Source of the DNA: Alphaproteobacteria bacterium
Lineage (GTDB): Bacteria; Pseudomonadota; Alphaproteobacteria; Micavibrionales; Micavibrionaceae
Assembly: GCA_030750865.1 (NCBI GenBank)
Contig: JASMHE010000001.1
Span: 91,184-155,183 of the forward strand
Reading direction: 5' to 3'
Length of the DNA: 64,000 nt
Shown here piece after piece: positions 26,073-40,020 of this stretch (its first letter is position 1; every line of letters starts with the position of its first letter). The notes beneath the pieces were generated by a model. That model searched no databases. It saw nothing but the letters and a program-made list of their open reading frames with translations, and was not told the DNA's origin. A program made the position numbers and the translations under genes.

Positions 26073-28724
26073 CTATTTCGAGCGGCAGCATGAGTATGTT
26101 GTCGAGTCATTCGCCGGTGAGAACTGCCAGTAAGAGTATGTCTCTGACGGTCCTTCATGTTCCGGATAGTTGCCGTCAACATAGTAACCGAAGCAACGTC
26201 CGTCGTTGGTCAGGGTCTGGGCCGCATGTCCGTCTTGCGGTGTGTAAACCCCGTCAGCGATCATCTTGTTGAGACACTGATCGGCTCCGGCCGTCGGTAC
26301 ACAGGCTCCGTCATCACGTTCGTACCCTTCGCGGCATGTAAAGTCACAAGCCTTCTTGGTGTCGTTCGTGAAGCTGTAGTACGATGTCGTACCCGGATCA
26401 CTGCTGAGCCATGTTTCAGGATCGTCTTCCGTCAGATAGCGCCAGCCACCATCGTGCGTTGTTTTCGCACTCCAGTACCCACCGTTACCGTGGAATTCCT
26501 CGATCGGTGCATTGATGCTCTGACAATTATTATAGACCCATTTCTCACATTTATTGTTACATGAGTCGCTGTTATTGCCATTGCCGTCATCACAGGCTTC
26601 GCTGCCTTCGCGTACACCGTTACCGCATGTCTGGCGGAGATATGTACATTGTTCTGACGTTGCGCCGCCATTGATGCCTTCACAGACCCATGTGAAGCTG
26701 TCACCGCGATCTTTCATGGCAGCAACACTACCGGCAATACAGGCTTCGCCCGGCAGAATATCGTCCGGTGAGCTATATTGATGGCCTGGCATTGTTGTCG
26801 CAAGACCGCATGTGCCGTCAATCGGTGCCGTATCACACCCAAGATCGATCAGACCTTCCATCAGCGATGCGGCCAGATTCGATGAGTTTGATGTAATCAT
26901 CTTCTGTGAGAAGCGATCGCCAAGACCGGCACTTCTGAATTTATCCTTATAGAAGTTTGCAGCGCCGCTTGTTGTCAGGGCAATCACCCGCACATTATGT
27001 TCGCGCATCTTGGCGGCGAGTGTGCTCATGGTGCCGTATTTGCCGCCTAAGTGTGATGTTGCATCCGTAATCATGACGATAACCATGCCGTCTTCTTTGT
27101 TAGTTTGCGGTGCAAAATCATCGATCGTTCTGATCATGGCGTGAATCTGCGTTTCCGGATAGTCGCCGCCACCCCACGGGCTCAGGCTGCCATATGTGTT
27201 AAGCAGCGCGGCTTTTTGTGTGTCCAGATCGGTGAAACCGCGATCAATGCGGTAGCCGTATGGCGCTCCGAAGTCGGAGTAACTTGTAATACCGACATCC
27301 CAGCCTTTGAACAATGTGTTGTTGAACAGATATGTCAGGCCGTTTCGTGTATGTTGGATATCATCGCCGAAACTGCCGGATGTATCCTGCACGATCACCA
27401 TTTTATCTGTGCTGAACAAACGGTCACAGTTTTGACCTTGTACAAGACCTGTACAATAAGCTTTGGACGGGCCGACATCGGCATTACAGGTCCAGAACCA
27501 CGGACCGCCGCCTGTAACGCTTTGAACGGTCGAGTTCGCGCTACACAGATCACCACTATATGGAGACCCGCTTGTTGTCAGTTCGTCTTTGTTACGGAAT
27601 TCTTGTAAGTGTGCCGCGCCGCACTGTGCTTCGCGGGAAACTTTGGCCTGACATGTTGCATCTTGGGCCAATGTAGAGCTTTGTGCGTCATGCCCGACGC
27701 CGCGACAGGTCCATGTAAAATATGTTTGTGCGCTGTTCATGACAGGCGTGGTCGGCACGCCGTAGGCGCACTGATATTGTTCGTCGATGTCACCTTTTGT
27801 GGCAAAGGCTTCGGTTGCTGCCTGACCGCACACGCCGTCAATTTTGTAATCGGCTTCGATGTGCACGTTTTCACAGACGTTGATTTTGGCCTTGTAACAG
27901 GCGTTATAAACCTCGAGCGGTTCTTGATCCATGAATTGCTTGAAGTCGCCGTAATTACCGGGCGGACCGCTTGGCATCATCATGTCGCGTGATCCGCTAC
28001 TGCGTTTTAAATAACGCAGACGGTAATTTTCGCTGTGGCCCGGTGTCCCCAGATTTGAAAGACTGCTGCTGCCGAGTTTATCATATTCGAAATAACTTTT
28101 GACCGATGTGTCCAGTCTGAACATATCGTCGTCCGTATCACCATCAATGCCTGAGCCGAATGCACAGAACTCTTTTGACGATGGTGAGGAATATCCGCTG
28201 GACGGACATTGTGAAGATGGCTCAATCGAGACTTCGTCTTTTGTCAGCAGTTTTGCGCCGACGATTTGCACGGGTGCTCCGCCGTTCAGCAAGTGGCCGG
28301 CACTATAGACATTGCGGACCTTGATACTGTCCCAACAGGTTGCGTTCGGTGCGATGAATTTAATATCCCAGCCGCCGTTTTGGTTGGCCTCGTCATCACA
28401 TTCCACCCAGACATCGCCCGGCGTGTTGGAAACGCCTTTGTCCAGAATCCAGTATTGCAGGCCCTGACGGTCCTGCGGTTTTTCGGCGTAATTATATTTA
28501 ATGCGGGCGCGGTGATGTTCGTAACTGTAATCTTCGATCTCGATCGGGTTGCCCGAACCGCGTAAATAAGTCGGCGGCTTGTAATCATAGTCGTTCATCT
28601 TCGGCGGCGTGCGGTTGAAATCAGCACTGCGCGCTTCGGTCGGATATGTCGTTAGCACAATGACGGCAAGACAACATATGAATGTGAATATGCCTGCGTT
28701 CTGAATTGCTTTATGTGTCATCAT
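26073..28724 (-). CDS. Secreted modular VWA / cysteine-rich surface protein A
   Basis: An 883-residue exported protein: signal segment (about 10-32), a conserved N-terminal domain (about 35-285), two Cys modules ending in F/W-x-W-x-C (298-360, 367-425), a von Willebrand factor A domain (about 438-630), a third Cys module (636-694), a Myxococcus-type disulfide repeat CGNGVREGSEACDDG (700-726) with its companion region ending CDFTC (to about 808), and a Cys-containing tail. The metal site shows DTSGS (447-451) and a later MITDATS. The LSPWGGGDYPETQ segment resembles integrin-beta-like VWA domains. A paralogue is at 43767-46769. Probable adhesive or host/prey-contact role is inference; no anchor is seen. 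Confidence 0.85.
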   Translation of the reverse strand: MMTHKAIQNAGIFTFICCLAVIVLTTYPTEARSADFNRTPPKMNDYDYKPPTYLRGSGNPIEIEDYSYEHHRARIKYNYAEKPQDRQGLQYWILDKGVSNTPGDVWVECDDEANQNGGWDIKFIAPNATCWDSIKVRNVYSAGHLLNGGAPVQIVGAKLLTKDEVSIEPSSQCPSSGYSSPSSKEFCAFGSGIDGDTDDDMFRLDTSVKSYFEYDKLGSSSLSNLGTPGHSENYRLRYLKRSSGSRDMMMPSGPPGNYGDFKQFMDQEPLEVYNACYKAKINVCENVHIEADYKIDGVCGQAATEAFATKGDIDEQYQCAYGVPTTPVMNSAQTYFTWTCRGVGHDAQSSTLAQDATCQAKVSREAQCGAAHLQEFRNKDELTTSGSPYSGDLCSANSTVQSVTGGGPWFWTCNADVGPSKAYCTGLVQGQNCDRLFSTDKMVIVQDTSGSFGDDIQHTRNGLTYLFNNTLFKGWDVGITSYSDFGAPYGYRIDRGFTDLDTQKAALLNTYGSLSPWGGGDYPETQIHAMIRTIDDFAPQTNKEDGMVIVMITDATSHLGGKYGTMSTLAAKMREHNVRVIALTTSGAANFYKDKFRSAGLGDRFSQKMITSNSSNLAASLMEGLIDLGCDTAPIDGTCGLATTMPGHQYSSPDDILPGEACIAGSVAAMKDRGDSFTWVCEGINGGATSEQCTYLRQTCGNGVREGSEACDDGNGNNSDSCNNKCEKWVYNNCQSINAPIEEFHGNGGYWSAKTTHDGGWRYLTEDDPETWLSSDPGTTSYYSFTNDTKKACDFTCREGYERDDGACVPTAGADQCLNKMIADGVYTPQDGHAAQTLTNDGRCFGYYVDGNYPEHEGPSETYSYWQFSPANDSTTYSCCRSK

Positions 28725-29060
28725 AATTATACGCCCCGAAAATGTAGTTTAGTCCATTAATATATGGCAGTGATGTAAAACACCGCACTATTCCATTTAT
28801 CAGTGTAGCATCAAATCCTTTTCAGAATCTTAACGCCGCGCCGATGCGGTGCATTATTATAGGGACAGAATGCTATTTAGAAAGAGTCTGTTTTTTAGCG
28901 TTCGGTTTTTTAGGGCGCTTCGGGCAGATTTTAATCATTTCGTAAGAAATTGTCTGTAGGGTCATAATTCTGCATATGGTCTTGTTTGTTTCTGAGCAAG
29001 CCTTACAGAACATTCTATATAAAAAAGTGAAACTTTTTTGAAAAAAACGCAAAAAGATGT

Positions 29061-29089
29061 TTGACTTTAAAAATTAGAACAGATATACA
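29061..29089 (+). promoter_or_regulatory. rRNA promoter P1
   Basis: TTGACT (29061-29066), 17-bp spacer, TATACA (29084-29089), directly preceded by A/T runs that resemble an UP element. Confidence 0.75.
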
Positions 29090-29181
29090 ATGCGACCTCG
29101 GCACAGCGAAGCCCACTTGGTGAGCCTCTCCTGAACGGGACAGAGATCGAAAAAAAAGATTATTTTTCTTGTCGATTTTTG

Positions 29182-29210
29182 TTGACTCTGATCGTTGGTC
29201 TTAATATAAA
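29182..29210 (+). promoter_or_regulatory. rRNA promoter P2
   Basis: TTGACT (29182-29187), 17-bp spacer, TATAAA (29205-29210), 121 bp after P1. Tandem promoters are usual for rRNA operons. Confidence 0.75.
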
Positions 29211-29280
29211 ACGGTCATCGTCGAAAAAGATGGTTCGTATGTTTCTGTCAGATTTTATCTGTTGGATCAGTAGCCATCGC

Positions 29281-29297
29281 GGTTCTTGAACATCGTG
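29281..29297 (+). promoter_or_regulatory. boxA-like antitermination element before 16S
   Basis: GGTTCTTGAACATCGTG resembles boxA (consensus TGCTCTTTAACA), the NusB/NusE binding site that protects rRNA transcription from Rho. A near copy stands before 23S at 31350. Confidence 0.55.
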
Positions 29298-29299
29298 AA

Positions 29300-29328
29300 G
29301 AAAGAAAAGATACGCAGACAGCAGCGTT
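29300..29328 (+). other. 5' arm of pre-16S processing stem
   Basis: GAAAGAAAAGATACGC (29300-29315) is perfectly complementary to GCGTATCTTTTCTTTC (31083-31098), and pairing continues with mismatches for about 12 more bases. It would close the 16S precursor loop cut by RNase III. Confidence 0.75.
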
Positions 29329-29531
29329 TATAGATGTGTTGATCACGTCAAAAACAAATACCTGCTGACTGTGTAATTGTTACTATAAGTTTAAGACAGT
29401 TTACTGTTTTAGACGATATAGCTATGACGCAAATAAGCAGGTCTCTTATATACTTTGAACTCATTTGTTCTTGGTGTTGGAGACATTATAAATGTCAATG
29501 ACATTTTGATTCAAATGAGCTAGATGGAATC

Positions 29532-31034
<1,503 letters not shown>

Positions 31035-31069
31035 GTGTATTGGCATATCGCATATATTTCGATATATGA

Positions 31070-31098
31070 AGCGTTGCTGTCGGCGTATCTTTTCTTTC
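31070..31098 (+). other. 3' arm of pre-16S processing stem
   Basis: Complement of 29300-29328 (16 perfect base pairs at the base, then near-perfect). Lies between the 16S end and tRNA-Ile. Confidence 0.75.
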
Positions 31099-31123
31099 GA
31101 AGAAGTAGAACCCTTTATTATTA

Positions 31124-31200
<77 letters not shown>

Positions 31201-31220
31201 TCTTTTCTAAAAATGAGAAA

Positions 31221-31296
31221 GGGGCTATAGCTCAGCTGGGAGAGCGCCTGATTTGCATTCAGGAGGTCTGCGGTTCGATCCCGCATAGCTCCACCA
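31221..31296 (+). tRNA. tRNA-Ala(UGC)
   Basis: 76 bases including encoded CCA. Acceptor GGGGCTA pairs with TAGCTCC (G-U tolerated), anticodon TGC in the loop ATTTGCAT, T-loop TTCGATC. Standard spacer tRNA. Confidence 0.98.
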
Positions 31297-31349
31297 TTTT
31301 TTCACTTAAGATCTTTAATGAAGGTCTTAAATGAGAAAATAATTCTCTA

Positions 31350-31379
31350 GGTTCTTGTACATCGTGAATAAGTAATGAA
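31350..31379 (+). other. Second boxA-like element and 5' arm of a 23S-5S enclosing stem
   Basis: GGTTCTTGTACATCGTG repeats the boxA-like element found before 16S. The overlapping segment 31354-31379 is complementary at 25 of 26 positions to 34644-34669, beyond 5S. Confidence 0.65.
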
Positions 31380-31381
31380 AT

Positions 31382-31393
31382 GAAATTGATATT
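31382..31393 (+). other. 5' arm of inner pre-23S stem
   Basis: GAAATTGATATT is perfectly complementary to 34473-34484 (AATATCAATTTC) in the 23S-5S spacer. Together with the outer stem, this places 5S as an insertion in the 3' arm. Confidence 0.6.
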
Positions 31394-31587
31394 AATTCAA
31401 ATTCAATAGTTAGTTTTCTGTGTGGCAACACACAGTAAAGTTAAATTGATTTTGATTGTAAGATATCCAATGTCTGACTTAATAATAAACTGAGATCCAA
31501 CTAGCGTGTTGGAACATCGCAACTTTTCATACTCAACCTTCCTAAAGTTGGTTGATGTCTTGTAAGTGGCTTTGTTTCTGCGCGTGG

Positions 31588-34334
<2,747 letters not shown>

Positions 34335-34504
34335 CTCGTACAGATTATTTATAATCTGTATAAACACGCGCAGGAACAAGTCCACTACGCTTTGTAGTGT
34401 GTTCCTTTGCTAATGGATCTATTATTCAAGCAGACAAAATAGGAATAAATTATCACAGTAAATTATCAGTGAAATATCAATTTCGATTTTAGGTGGTTTT
34501 CAAT

Positions 34505-34622
34505 GACTTGGTGGCAATAGCGGAGCTGAAACACTCCATCCCATCTCGAACTGGACAGTGAAAAACTCTAGCGCCGATGGTACTGCGGCTTAAGTCGTGG
34601 GAGAGTAGGTCGTTGCCAAGTC
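34505..34622 (+). rRNA. rrf: 5S ribosomal RNA
   Basis: About 118 bases closed by GACTTGG (34505-34511) and CCAAGTC (34616-34622), with CATCCCATCTCGAACTGG in loop B/C and CGCCGATGGTACTGCGG typical of 5S. Confidence 0.96.
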
Positions 34623-34643
34623 TTTGAAAACCATCTGAAATCA

Positions 34644-34669
34644 TTCATTACTTATTCACCATGTACAAG
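34644..34669 (+). other. 3' arm of the 23S-5S enclosing stem
   Basis: Complementary at 25 of 26 positions to 31354-31379. Located 22 bases beyond 5S and ahead of the operon terminator. Confidence 0.65.
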
Positions 34670-34684
34670 ACATGTACAAAATCA

Positions 34685-34718
34685 TAAAAAACAGCCGCCC
34701 TTCCGGGCGGTTTTTTTT
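34685..34718 (+). terminator. Intrinsic terminator of the rRNA operon
   Basis: CCGCCC-TTCC-GGGCGG with flanking A-run and eight T (34711-34718). Lies 63 bases past 5S. Confidence 0.93.
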
Positions 34719-34950
34719 GTGCTTGATGGTCTTGTGTCATTTCTCCTGTGTTATTTTTGTTAGCCGTGTTGCGCTGCGCTCTTGTTGCGGCGTTTTATTG
34801 ACGGTGACGTTCTGTGTGTCGTCGCGCGTGGTATAACGGTTGCGCGCTGTCAGTTTCACCGCGTGTGCGGGCTCGCGTTATCTTTGTATGTTTGTAGCGG
34901 TGCGTGAACTGTGATGGTGTGATCGCGTGCGCCGTTTTCCGCGCAGGATT

Positions 34951-36048
34951 TTAAGAAGGGTGCGGTTTATTTTTTTGTGATGCGGGGGTGGCTGACGCGG
35001 GGGATGTTGCCGTGTTGTCAGATGTGGACGACGCGGACGACATAGACGCCGGTTTTGCACGCCCTGTTGCTTCGCCGGGGATGCTGGTTTGACGGTCAAT
35101 ATCATAGATGACCCAGCGGAGCATGCTCCAGTTTTTGCGGTCATTTGCCGTGTCGGGGTTGATGGTAATGGATGGTGCGGCCAGTACATAGACGCCGTTT
35201 TGATCCGCATGCGTGCGATCACGCGCGGAGAGGTGATTCCACAGCGCGCTGTAAGCCGGCGTGTCTTGATCGGCCGGATCGGCCGGAATAAGTTTGCTGA
35301 ACAAGATGGAATCGCCGCGTTCCGCGGGACGTAAATGGTTGCCTTTGAGGCCGCGCACGCCATTTTCCTTGAGCGTGGTTTGTGACACATCAAAATGAAA
35401 CAGGCGCGGAAAGCCCAACACGCGGGATTGTCCGATATTAAGTCCTTCTTGTCCGGCGGCCATGCTGTTATACAGCGCCTTGAGTTTTGGCAAAGAGCGG
35501 CCGAGATAGAAATCCTGATAGCCGAGTACGCCGCCTTGATACAGCGCGCAGACCCGCCCGTTTTTAATGGCGGTTTTATCGTGCCGGTGAATCTGGTTGA
35601 GAACACGGATCACGTCTTTGGCACTGCTGACGGAAACGCTGAGATAATTATTGTAATGATGTTCGATCCATTGTTCGAGCGGGGCTTCCTTGCCGCCGCG
35701 TGCAAAGCGGTAATTTTTATCGGCAAAGGTCATATCCGCATTAATGCTGAGGAGAATGGTCTTGCCGGAGTCGAGCGCTTTGCCGAGATGATCGGTCGCG
35801 CCGTTCCGGTCCAGCACATGTCCTTTGAGGCCATATCCGGCCGCGCAGGCAAAATGGGCGCGGAGTTTGACTTCGTTCCCGATGGCACGGCGGGGAAATT
35901 TCGGCACAACGGGCACGCCGCGCACGGGCGAGAAAAAGCGCTTTCCATCCAGATAGGCGGCATTTTCACGAACCCGCGCATGCAAAGAAGCCGCATCGAT
36001 CTTTGATGCCGTATTCGCTGTTTCGTCATACATAATTGCGGTTTGCAT
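34951..36048 (-). CDS. Hypothetical protein with Ser/Ala/Thr-rich tail
   Basis: I do not recognise this 365-residue protein. It has no signal peptide. The first 310 residues look like a folded, mostly alpha/beta domain with RFFSPVRGVPVVPKFPRRA, KTILLSINADMTFADKNY, WIEHHYNNYLSVSVSS, GRVCALYQGGVLGYQDFYLG and GVYVLAAPSITINPDT, and the motif NWSMLRWVIYDIDR near the end. The last 45 residues are low complexity (Ser, Ala, Thr, Pro). It lies alone downstream of the rRNA terminator on the opposite strand and diverges from dcp. Codon use matches the neighbourhood. Confidence 0.75.
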   Translation of the reverse strand: MQTAIMYDETANTASKIDAASLHARVRENAAYLDGKRFFSPVRGVPVVPKFPRRAIGNEVKLRAHFACAAGYGLKGHVLDRNGATDHLGKALDSGKTILLSINADMTFADKNYRFARGGKEAPLEQWIEHHYNNYLSVSVSSAKDVIRVLNQIHRHDKTAIKNGRVCALYQGGVLGYQDFYLGRSLPKLKALYNSMAAGQEGLNIGQSRVLGFPRLFHFDVSQTTLKENGVRGLKGNHLRPAERGDSILFSKLIPADPADQDTPAYSALWNHLSARDRTHADQNGVYVLAAPSITINPDTANDRKNWSMLRWVIYDIDRQTSIPGEATGRAKPASMSSASSTSDNTATSPASATPASQKNKPHPS

Positions 36049-36266
36049 AGCAGCGGCCTGTTATTGAGCGTTTGGTTGCGGTGTATTTATTGTATTCTGC
36101 GTCATTGTGGCGGATCATATTCCCTTTGCACTGGGAAGTCAATTTCTTAGACATAATGTGAAGTTCGTGCTTGTTTGATGCTAAAAAACTTGCGCTATTG
36201 TCATAAAAGATTTACGGTTGTTGCAATCCGTATTTTCAATATAAATAGCGCTGAAAAATAGCAGCC

Positions 36267-36305
36267 CTGTAAAAATAAAAGTCTTGTAAAAATAAAAGCC
36301 TTGTA
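36267..36305. repeat. 17-bp direct repeat in the dcp leader
   Basis: CTGTAAAAATAAAAGTC (36267-36283) and TTGTAAAAATAAAAGCC (36284-36300) are tandem copies, followed by TTGTA. They lie immediately ahead of the GGAGG ribosome binding site of the M3 peptidase gene. Confidence 0.8.
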
Positions 36306-36322
36306 GGGAGGACCGCAACATC

Positions 36323-38572
36323 ATGACAGACACAACACAAAATCCGCTTTTGGAAGATGGTTTAACCTTTCCGCCTGTTGACCGTGTGACGCCCGCCCAT
36401 TTCAAACAGGCGTTTGAGAAAGGGTTTGCGCAGATGCAGGCCGATTTCCGCGCTATTCGTGACAGCGACGAAGAGCCGACATTCGAAAATACGGTGCTGG
36501 CCCTGTCCGAACTGGATGGCGGTCTTGAAATGGCCTTTGATGCGTTTGGCCAGATATCCCTGAACAAAACCAGCGATGCTATTGTCGAGCTGGGCGAATG
36601 GGCCGACATTGAACATGATAAAATCACGAAAGGTTTTTATCAGGACCAGAAAATGGCCGCCCGTTTCAAGGCGGTGTATGATGCCAAAGATTCGCTGGGG
36701 CTGGATGATGAAGATGTCGCGGTGCTGGATGCCCTTTACACGGATTTTGAAAGTAACGGCTCGTTCCTGTCCGCCGCAGGACAACAGCGCGTGAATGAAA
36801 TTGATTCCAGACTGATCAGTCTGACAACAAAATATATGGATAATGCCCGCAAAGCGCCGCAACAGCAGGCGGTTTTGTTTACAACGGAAGACGAGGTTGC
36901 CGGATTATCAGCCAGTGATAAAACAGGGATGGCACGGCAGGCAGCCGATGTGGCGGCCGCGTTAAAACCCGATGCCACCGCAGAACAAAAAGACGCGATT
37001 GCGGCTGTGCCGGAGGCCATCTTGCAAGAGTTAGCCACGCGCGATGACGCGGGTGAGCTGGAGGGTTGTTATTTATTCTATCCTGAACGTCTGGCGATTG
37101 ATTCGATGCTGGAATATGCCGAATCCCGCACATTTCGCCGCAAAATCTTTGAAGCGATGGATAAAGTCGGGTTGGAAGACCCCTATGATAACACCGACCT
37201 GATGAAAGAGATCCAGCAATTGCGCCATGAGCGGACGATGCTGCTGAACGAAGCGCGTCCGGCGGAGCAGAAATATCGCCATTATGCGGATTATGCGCAG
37301 GCGCAAAACGGTATGTTCGGCAGTTACGATCATGTCGAGAAATTGATCATAGATGCCAGCGGACCGCTGGTTGAAAAGCTGGAAGAGGATATGGCGGTGC
37401 TGCAGGCATTTGCAACGTCTGTCGGCGGTCCGGCGGTATTGGAACCTTATGACGTGCCATATTATACGGCGCAATATAAAAAGGATGTGCTGGGCTTTGA
37501 TGCGGCGGCCTTTACAGCGTATTTCCCGCTTGAAAATGTCAAGCAGGGCTTTTTCGATCATGTTGAAAAATTGATGGGGCTGACCTTCAAAAAAGCACCT
37601 GACGGGCTGTATCCGGTCGTTGATCCGGCGGTTGAAAGCTATGAGGTTTTTGATAAGGACACAGGCGAAATGGCCGGTGTGTTCCAGTTTGATTTATATG
37701 CGCGGTCCGGTTCCAAATGGGGCGGCGCATGGATGACGGCCTTGCAAAAAGAAGATCGGGAAAACGGATTGCCGCAAGTTGTGACCTTTAACATGAACAT
37801 GCAAAAAGGCGATGATGCGCAGCTTCTGGATGCCGAACAGGTGTTAACCTTCTTCCATGAAGGCGGTCATGATATTAACGCATTGATGTCGCGCACAGCC
37901 AAATATAAATCAGGGCGCGAAACCTATACAGAGCGTGACGCGGCAGAGATTCCGTCAATGATTTTCGAGCGCTGGGCCTTTGAAAAAGATGTGCTGGACA
38001 ACTATGCCGCACATCATGAAACAGGGGCAAAAATTCCGGCAGATTTGTTGCAGAAAAAAGAAGACGCCGAACAATTCATGGCATCTGCCGATGCGTTACG
38101 GATGATCCAGAATTGCCGCTGGGATTTTGCATTCCATACGATCGATCCGTCCGAGTACACGGACCATCTGACATTGCAAAAAGAGGCGCTGCTTGATACG
38201 CCCTACGCTGCGCATTTGCGTCCATATTATATGAACCGTTTCGATCACTTGTTTAGTCAGGGTGTCGGCGGCTATGAAGCGGCTTATTGCGGATATTTTG
38301 TGGCCGATATTCATTCACAGCACGGCTTTTCCAAATTCCAGCAAGCCGGCGATTTATATGATGCGGCCCTGTCTGAAAAGATCAGAACATTTTACGCCTC
38401 AAGCGGCGCGTCCAGTGCGACGAAAGCGTATGAATCCTTCGCCGGTGAAGCGGCGGATACGGGCCCGTGGCTTGAAAGTCTGGGCGTGAAGACGGCAGAT
38501 GATGATGCAGATCATGACCCGGGGCATGATGCGAACGGGCCGTCGCCAAAGTCGTCACCAAAGCCGTCATAA
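36323..38572 (+). CDS. dcp: M3-family metallopeptidase (Dcp/oligopeptidase A-like)
   Basis: Zinc peptidase that degrades oligopeptides or removes C-terminal dipeptides. The zinc motif is FFHEGGHDINAL with H512, E513 and H516, and the third ligand is the Glu in AAEIPSMIFERWAF (about 542). C-terminal substrate-binding sequence HLFSQGVGGYEAAYCGYFVAD matches the family pattern. Length 749 is slightly over the usual 680-715 because of a 25-residue Asp/Ser/Pro tail. No signal peptide, so cytoplasmic. GGAGG stands ahead of the ATG. Dcp and PrlC are not separable with certainty by eye. Confidence 0.92.
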   Translation: MTDTTQNPLLEDGLTFPPVDRVTPAHFKQAFEKGFAQMQADFRAIRDSDEEPTFENTVLALSELDGGLEMAFDAFGQISLNKTSDAIVELGEWADIEHDKITKGFYQDQKMAARFKAVYDAKDSLGLDDEDVAVLDALYTDFESNGSFLSAAGQQRVNEIDSRLISLTTKYMDNARKAPQQQAVLFTTEDEVAGLSASDKTGMARQAADVAAALKPDATAEQKDAIAAVPEAILQELATRDDAGELEGCYLFYPERLAIDSMLEYAESRTFRRKIFEAMDKVGLEDPYDNTDLMKEIQQLRHERTMLLNEARPAEQKYRHYADYAQAQNGMFGSYDHVEKLIIDASGPLVEKLEEDMAVLQAFATSVGGPAVLEPYDVPYYTAQYKKDVLGFDAAAFTAYFPLENVKQGFFDHVEKLMGLTFKKAPDGLYPVVDPAVESYEVFDKDTGEMAGVFQFDLYARSGSKWGGAWMTALQKEDRENGLPQVVTFNMNMQKGDDAQLLDAEQVLTFFHEGGHDINALMSRTAKYKSGRETYTERDAAEIPSMIFERWAFEKDVLDNYAAHHETGAKIPADLLQKKEDAEQFMASADALRMIQNCRWDFAFHTIDPSEYTDHLTLQKEALLDTPYAAHLRPYYMNRFDHLFSQGVGGYEAAYCGYFVADIHSQHGFSKFQQAGDLYDAALSEKIRTFYASSGASSATKAYESFAGEAADTGPWLESLGVKTADDDADHDPGHDANGPSPKSSPKPS

Positions 38573-38652
38573 GTATAATCAATCAGGATAAGTGTTGATG
38601 TTATTGCCTGTCCGGACCGCTTTTGTGGTGCGGGTGCATGTCTTGTGGTGAT

Positions 38653-39837
38653 TTAGGGGGCAGGATTGTCTGTGCCTGTCTTCGGCGTGTCGCCGTCTGT
38701 GTCCGGCTGTTTGCGGTCATCATTGGCGGCATTGGGCTGACTTGAGCGCTGATTGGGGCGCTGGCCTTGTGTGCTGTTCCCCGCTGTTGCGGCATGCTGG
38801 AAAACAGTATGCAGGAACTGGGCGGGATTATCCAGTTCGGCACGGGTGCTTTCGCAAATACGGCGCATCATGCGGACGGCTTCGGCCGGATTGTGCCCGA
38901 CAGCGGTTTCGCCGGATAACATCACGGCATCAGCCCCCTGTACGATAGCGGCGGAAACGTCATTGGCTTCGGCGCGGGTCGGGCGGGGATGATCGACCAT
39001 TGAATCAAGCATATGTGTGGCCACGACCACGAATTTGTCGGCCTGATTGGACTGGCGGATAATTTCGCGCTGAACGCCCGGCACATGTTCGGGCGGAATT
39101 TCGACCCCCAGATCGCCGCGCGCCACCATAATGCCGTCGGACAAGGTCAGGATATCGGGGAAATTTTCGAGTGCGGCCGGTTTTTCGATTTTCGAAATCA
39201 GCCTGGCCCGTCCGTTTATCAGGGTTTTGGCTTCGGTGACGTCCGCGCCGCGTTGAACGAAGCTGAGGGCGATATAATCTACGCCGATATCAAGGGCTGT
39301 TTGCAAATCATTGCGGTCTTTGGAGGTCAGGGCGGGCATCGGCAGATAAACATCGGGGATGTTCATGCCTTTGCGGTTTGATAATTTTTCACCGTTGAGC
39401 ACTTTTGCATCCACGAAATCAGCGCCTTTATCGACAATCTCCATATACACATTGCCGTCATCCAGCAGGATGTGCGAGCCGACCTCGAGCGCATCGATCA
39501 CTTTGGGGTGCGGCAGGTGAACGCGGGTTTCATCACCGGGGGCGGGGTCAAGATCAAAGCGCATGACCATATCTTTGTGCAGGGTGATTTCGTCATTTTC
39601 AAATGTACCGATACGGATTTTCGGCCCTTGCAGATCGGCCAGAATATGGGTGTGCGTGTTTTCTTCGGCATCAATCTCGCGGATCAGGTCCGCTGTTTTC
39701 CGGTGTGTGTCCGGCGTGCCGTGTGAGAAATTCAGGCGGAAAAATGTTGCGCCGGCTTTGATAAGGGAACGGATTGTCTCTTTGTCATCCGAATGCGGGC
39801 CGATGGTGGCCAGAATATCAATCTCTTTATGCGGCAT
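38653..39837 (-). CDS. pyk: Pyruvate kinase, short form lacking the C-terminal domain
   Basis: Catalyses phosphoenolpyruvate + ADP to pyruvate + ATP. The barrel and B domain are intact: [17 protein letters not shown] (32-40), [12 protein letters not shown] (66-77), the catalytic Lys in [12 protein letters not shown] (Lys216) and [12 protein letters not shown] (237-248), then [29 protein letters not shown]. Where most enzymes read TATQML this one reads VATHML (273-277). The chain ends its conserved part near residue 336, so the roughly 120-residue C-terminal allosteric domain is missing. It is replaced by a disordered Gln/Asn/Asp/Pro tail of about 55 residues. Confidence 0.9.
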   Translation of the reverse strand: MPHKEIDILATIGPHSDDKETIRSLIKAGATFFRLNFSHGTPDTHRKTADLIREIDAEENTHTHILADLQGPKIRIGTFENDEITLHKDMVMRFDLDPAPGDETRVHLPHPKVIDALEVGSHILLDDGNVYMEIVDKGADFVDAKVLNGEKLSNRKGMNIPDVYLPMPALTSKDRNDLQTALDIGVDYIALSFVQRGADVTEAKTLINGRARLISKIEKPAALENFPDILTLSDGIMVARGDLGVEIPPEHVPGVQREIIRQSNQADKFVVVATHMLDSMVDHPRPTRAEANDVSAAIVQGADAVMLSGETAVGHNPAEAVRMMRRICESTRAELDNPAQFLHTVFQHAATAGNSTQGQRPNQRSSQPNAANDDRKQPDTDGDTPKTGTDNPAP

Positions 39838-40020
39838 ATCTCATACGCCCTTTCCAGCCGTGCTGACGGCTTTTTGTGAATTGCTTTTTATTAAGGCATA
39901 GGGCGGGGACTCTGTCAAATTTGCCTGCGGGGGCGCTCGAACCCTCTTTCCCGATAGGGGTATATCTGTTATAAAAGAGGCGCATTTCGAACGTTCATGC
40001 ATGCAAGAGGACCTCATATC

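Larger units (their letters stand above)
28725..29531. other. Leader and promoter region of the rRNA operon
   Basis: About 800 bp with no gene. It holds a very A/T-rich stretch (29020-29060, UP-element-like), tandem promoters at 29061 and 29182, a boxA-like element at 29281 and the 5' arm of the 16S processing stem at 29300-29328. Confidence 0.7.

Noticed and set aside
34878..35606. 242-codon minus-strand frame overlapping the 365-residue gene
   Set aside because: Out-of-frame shadow; the 34951-36048 frame has better composition and start.
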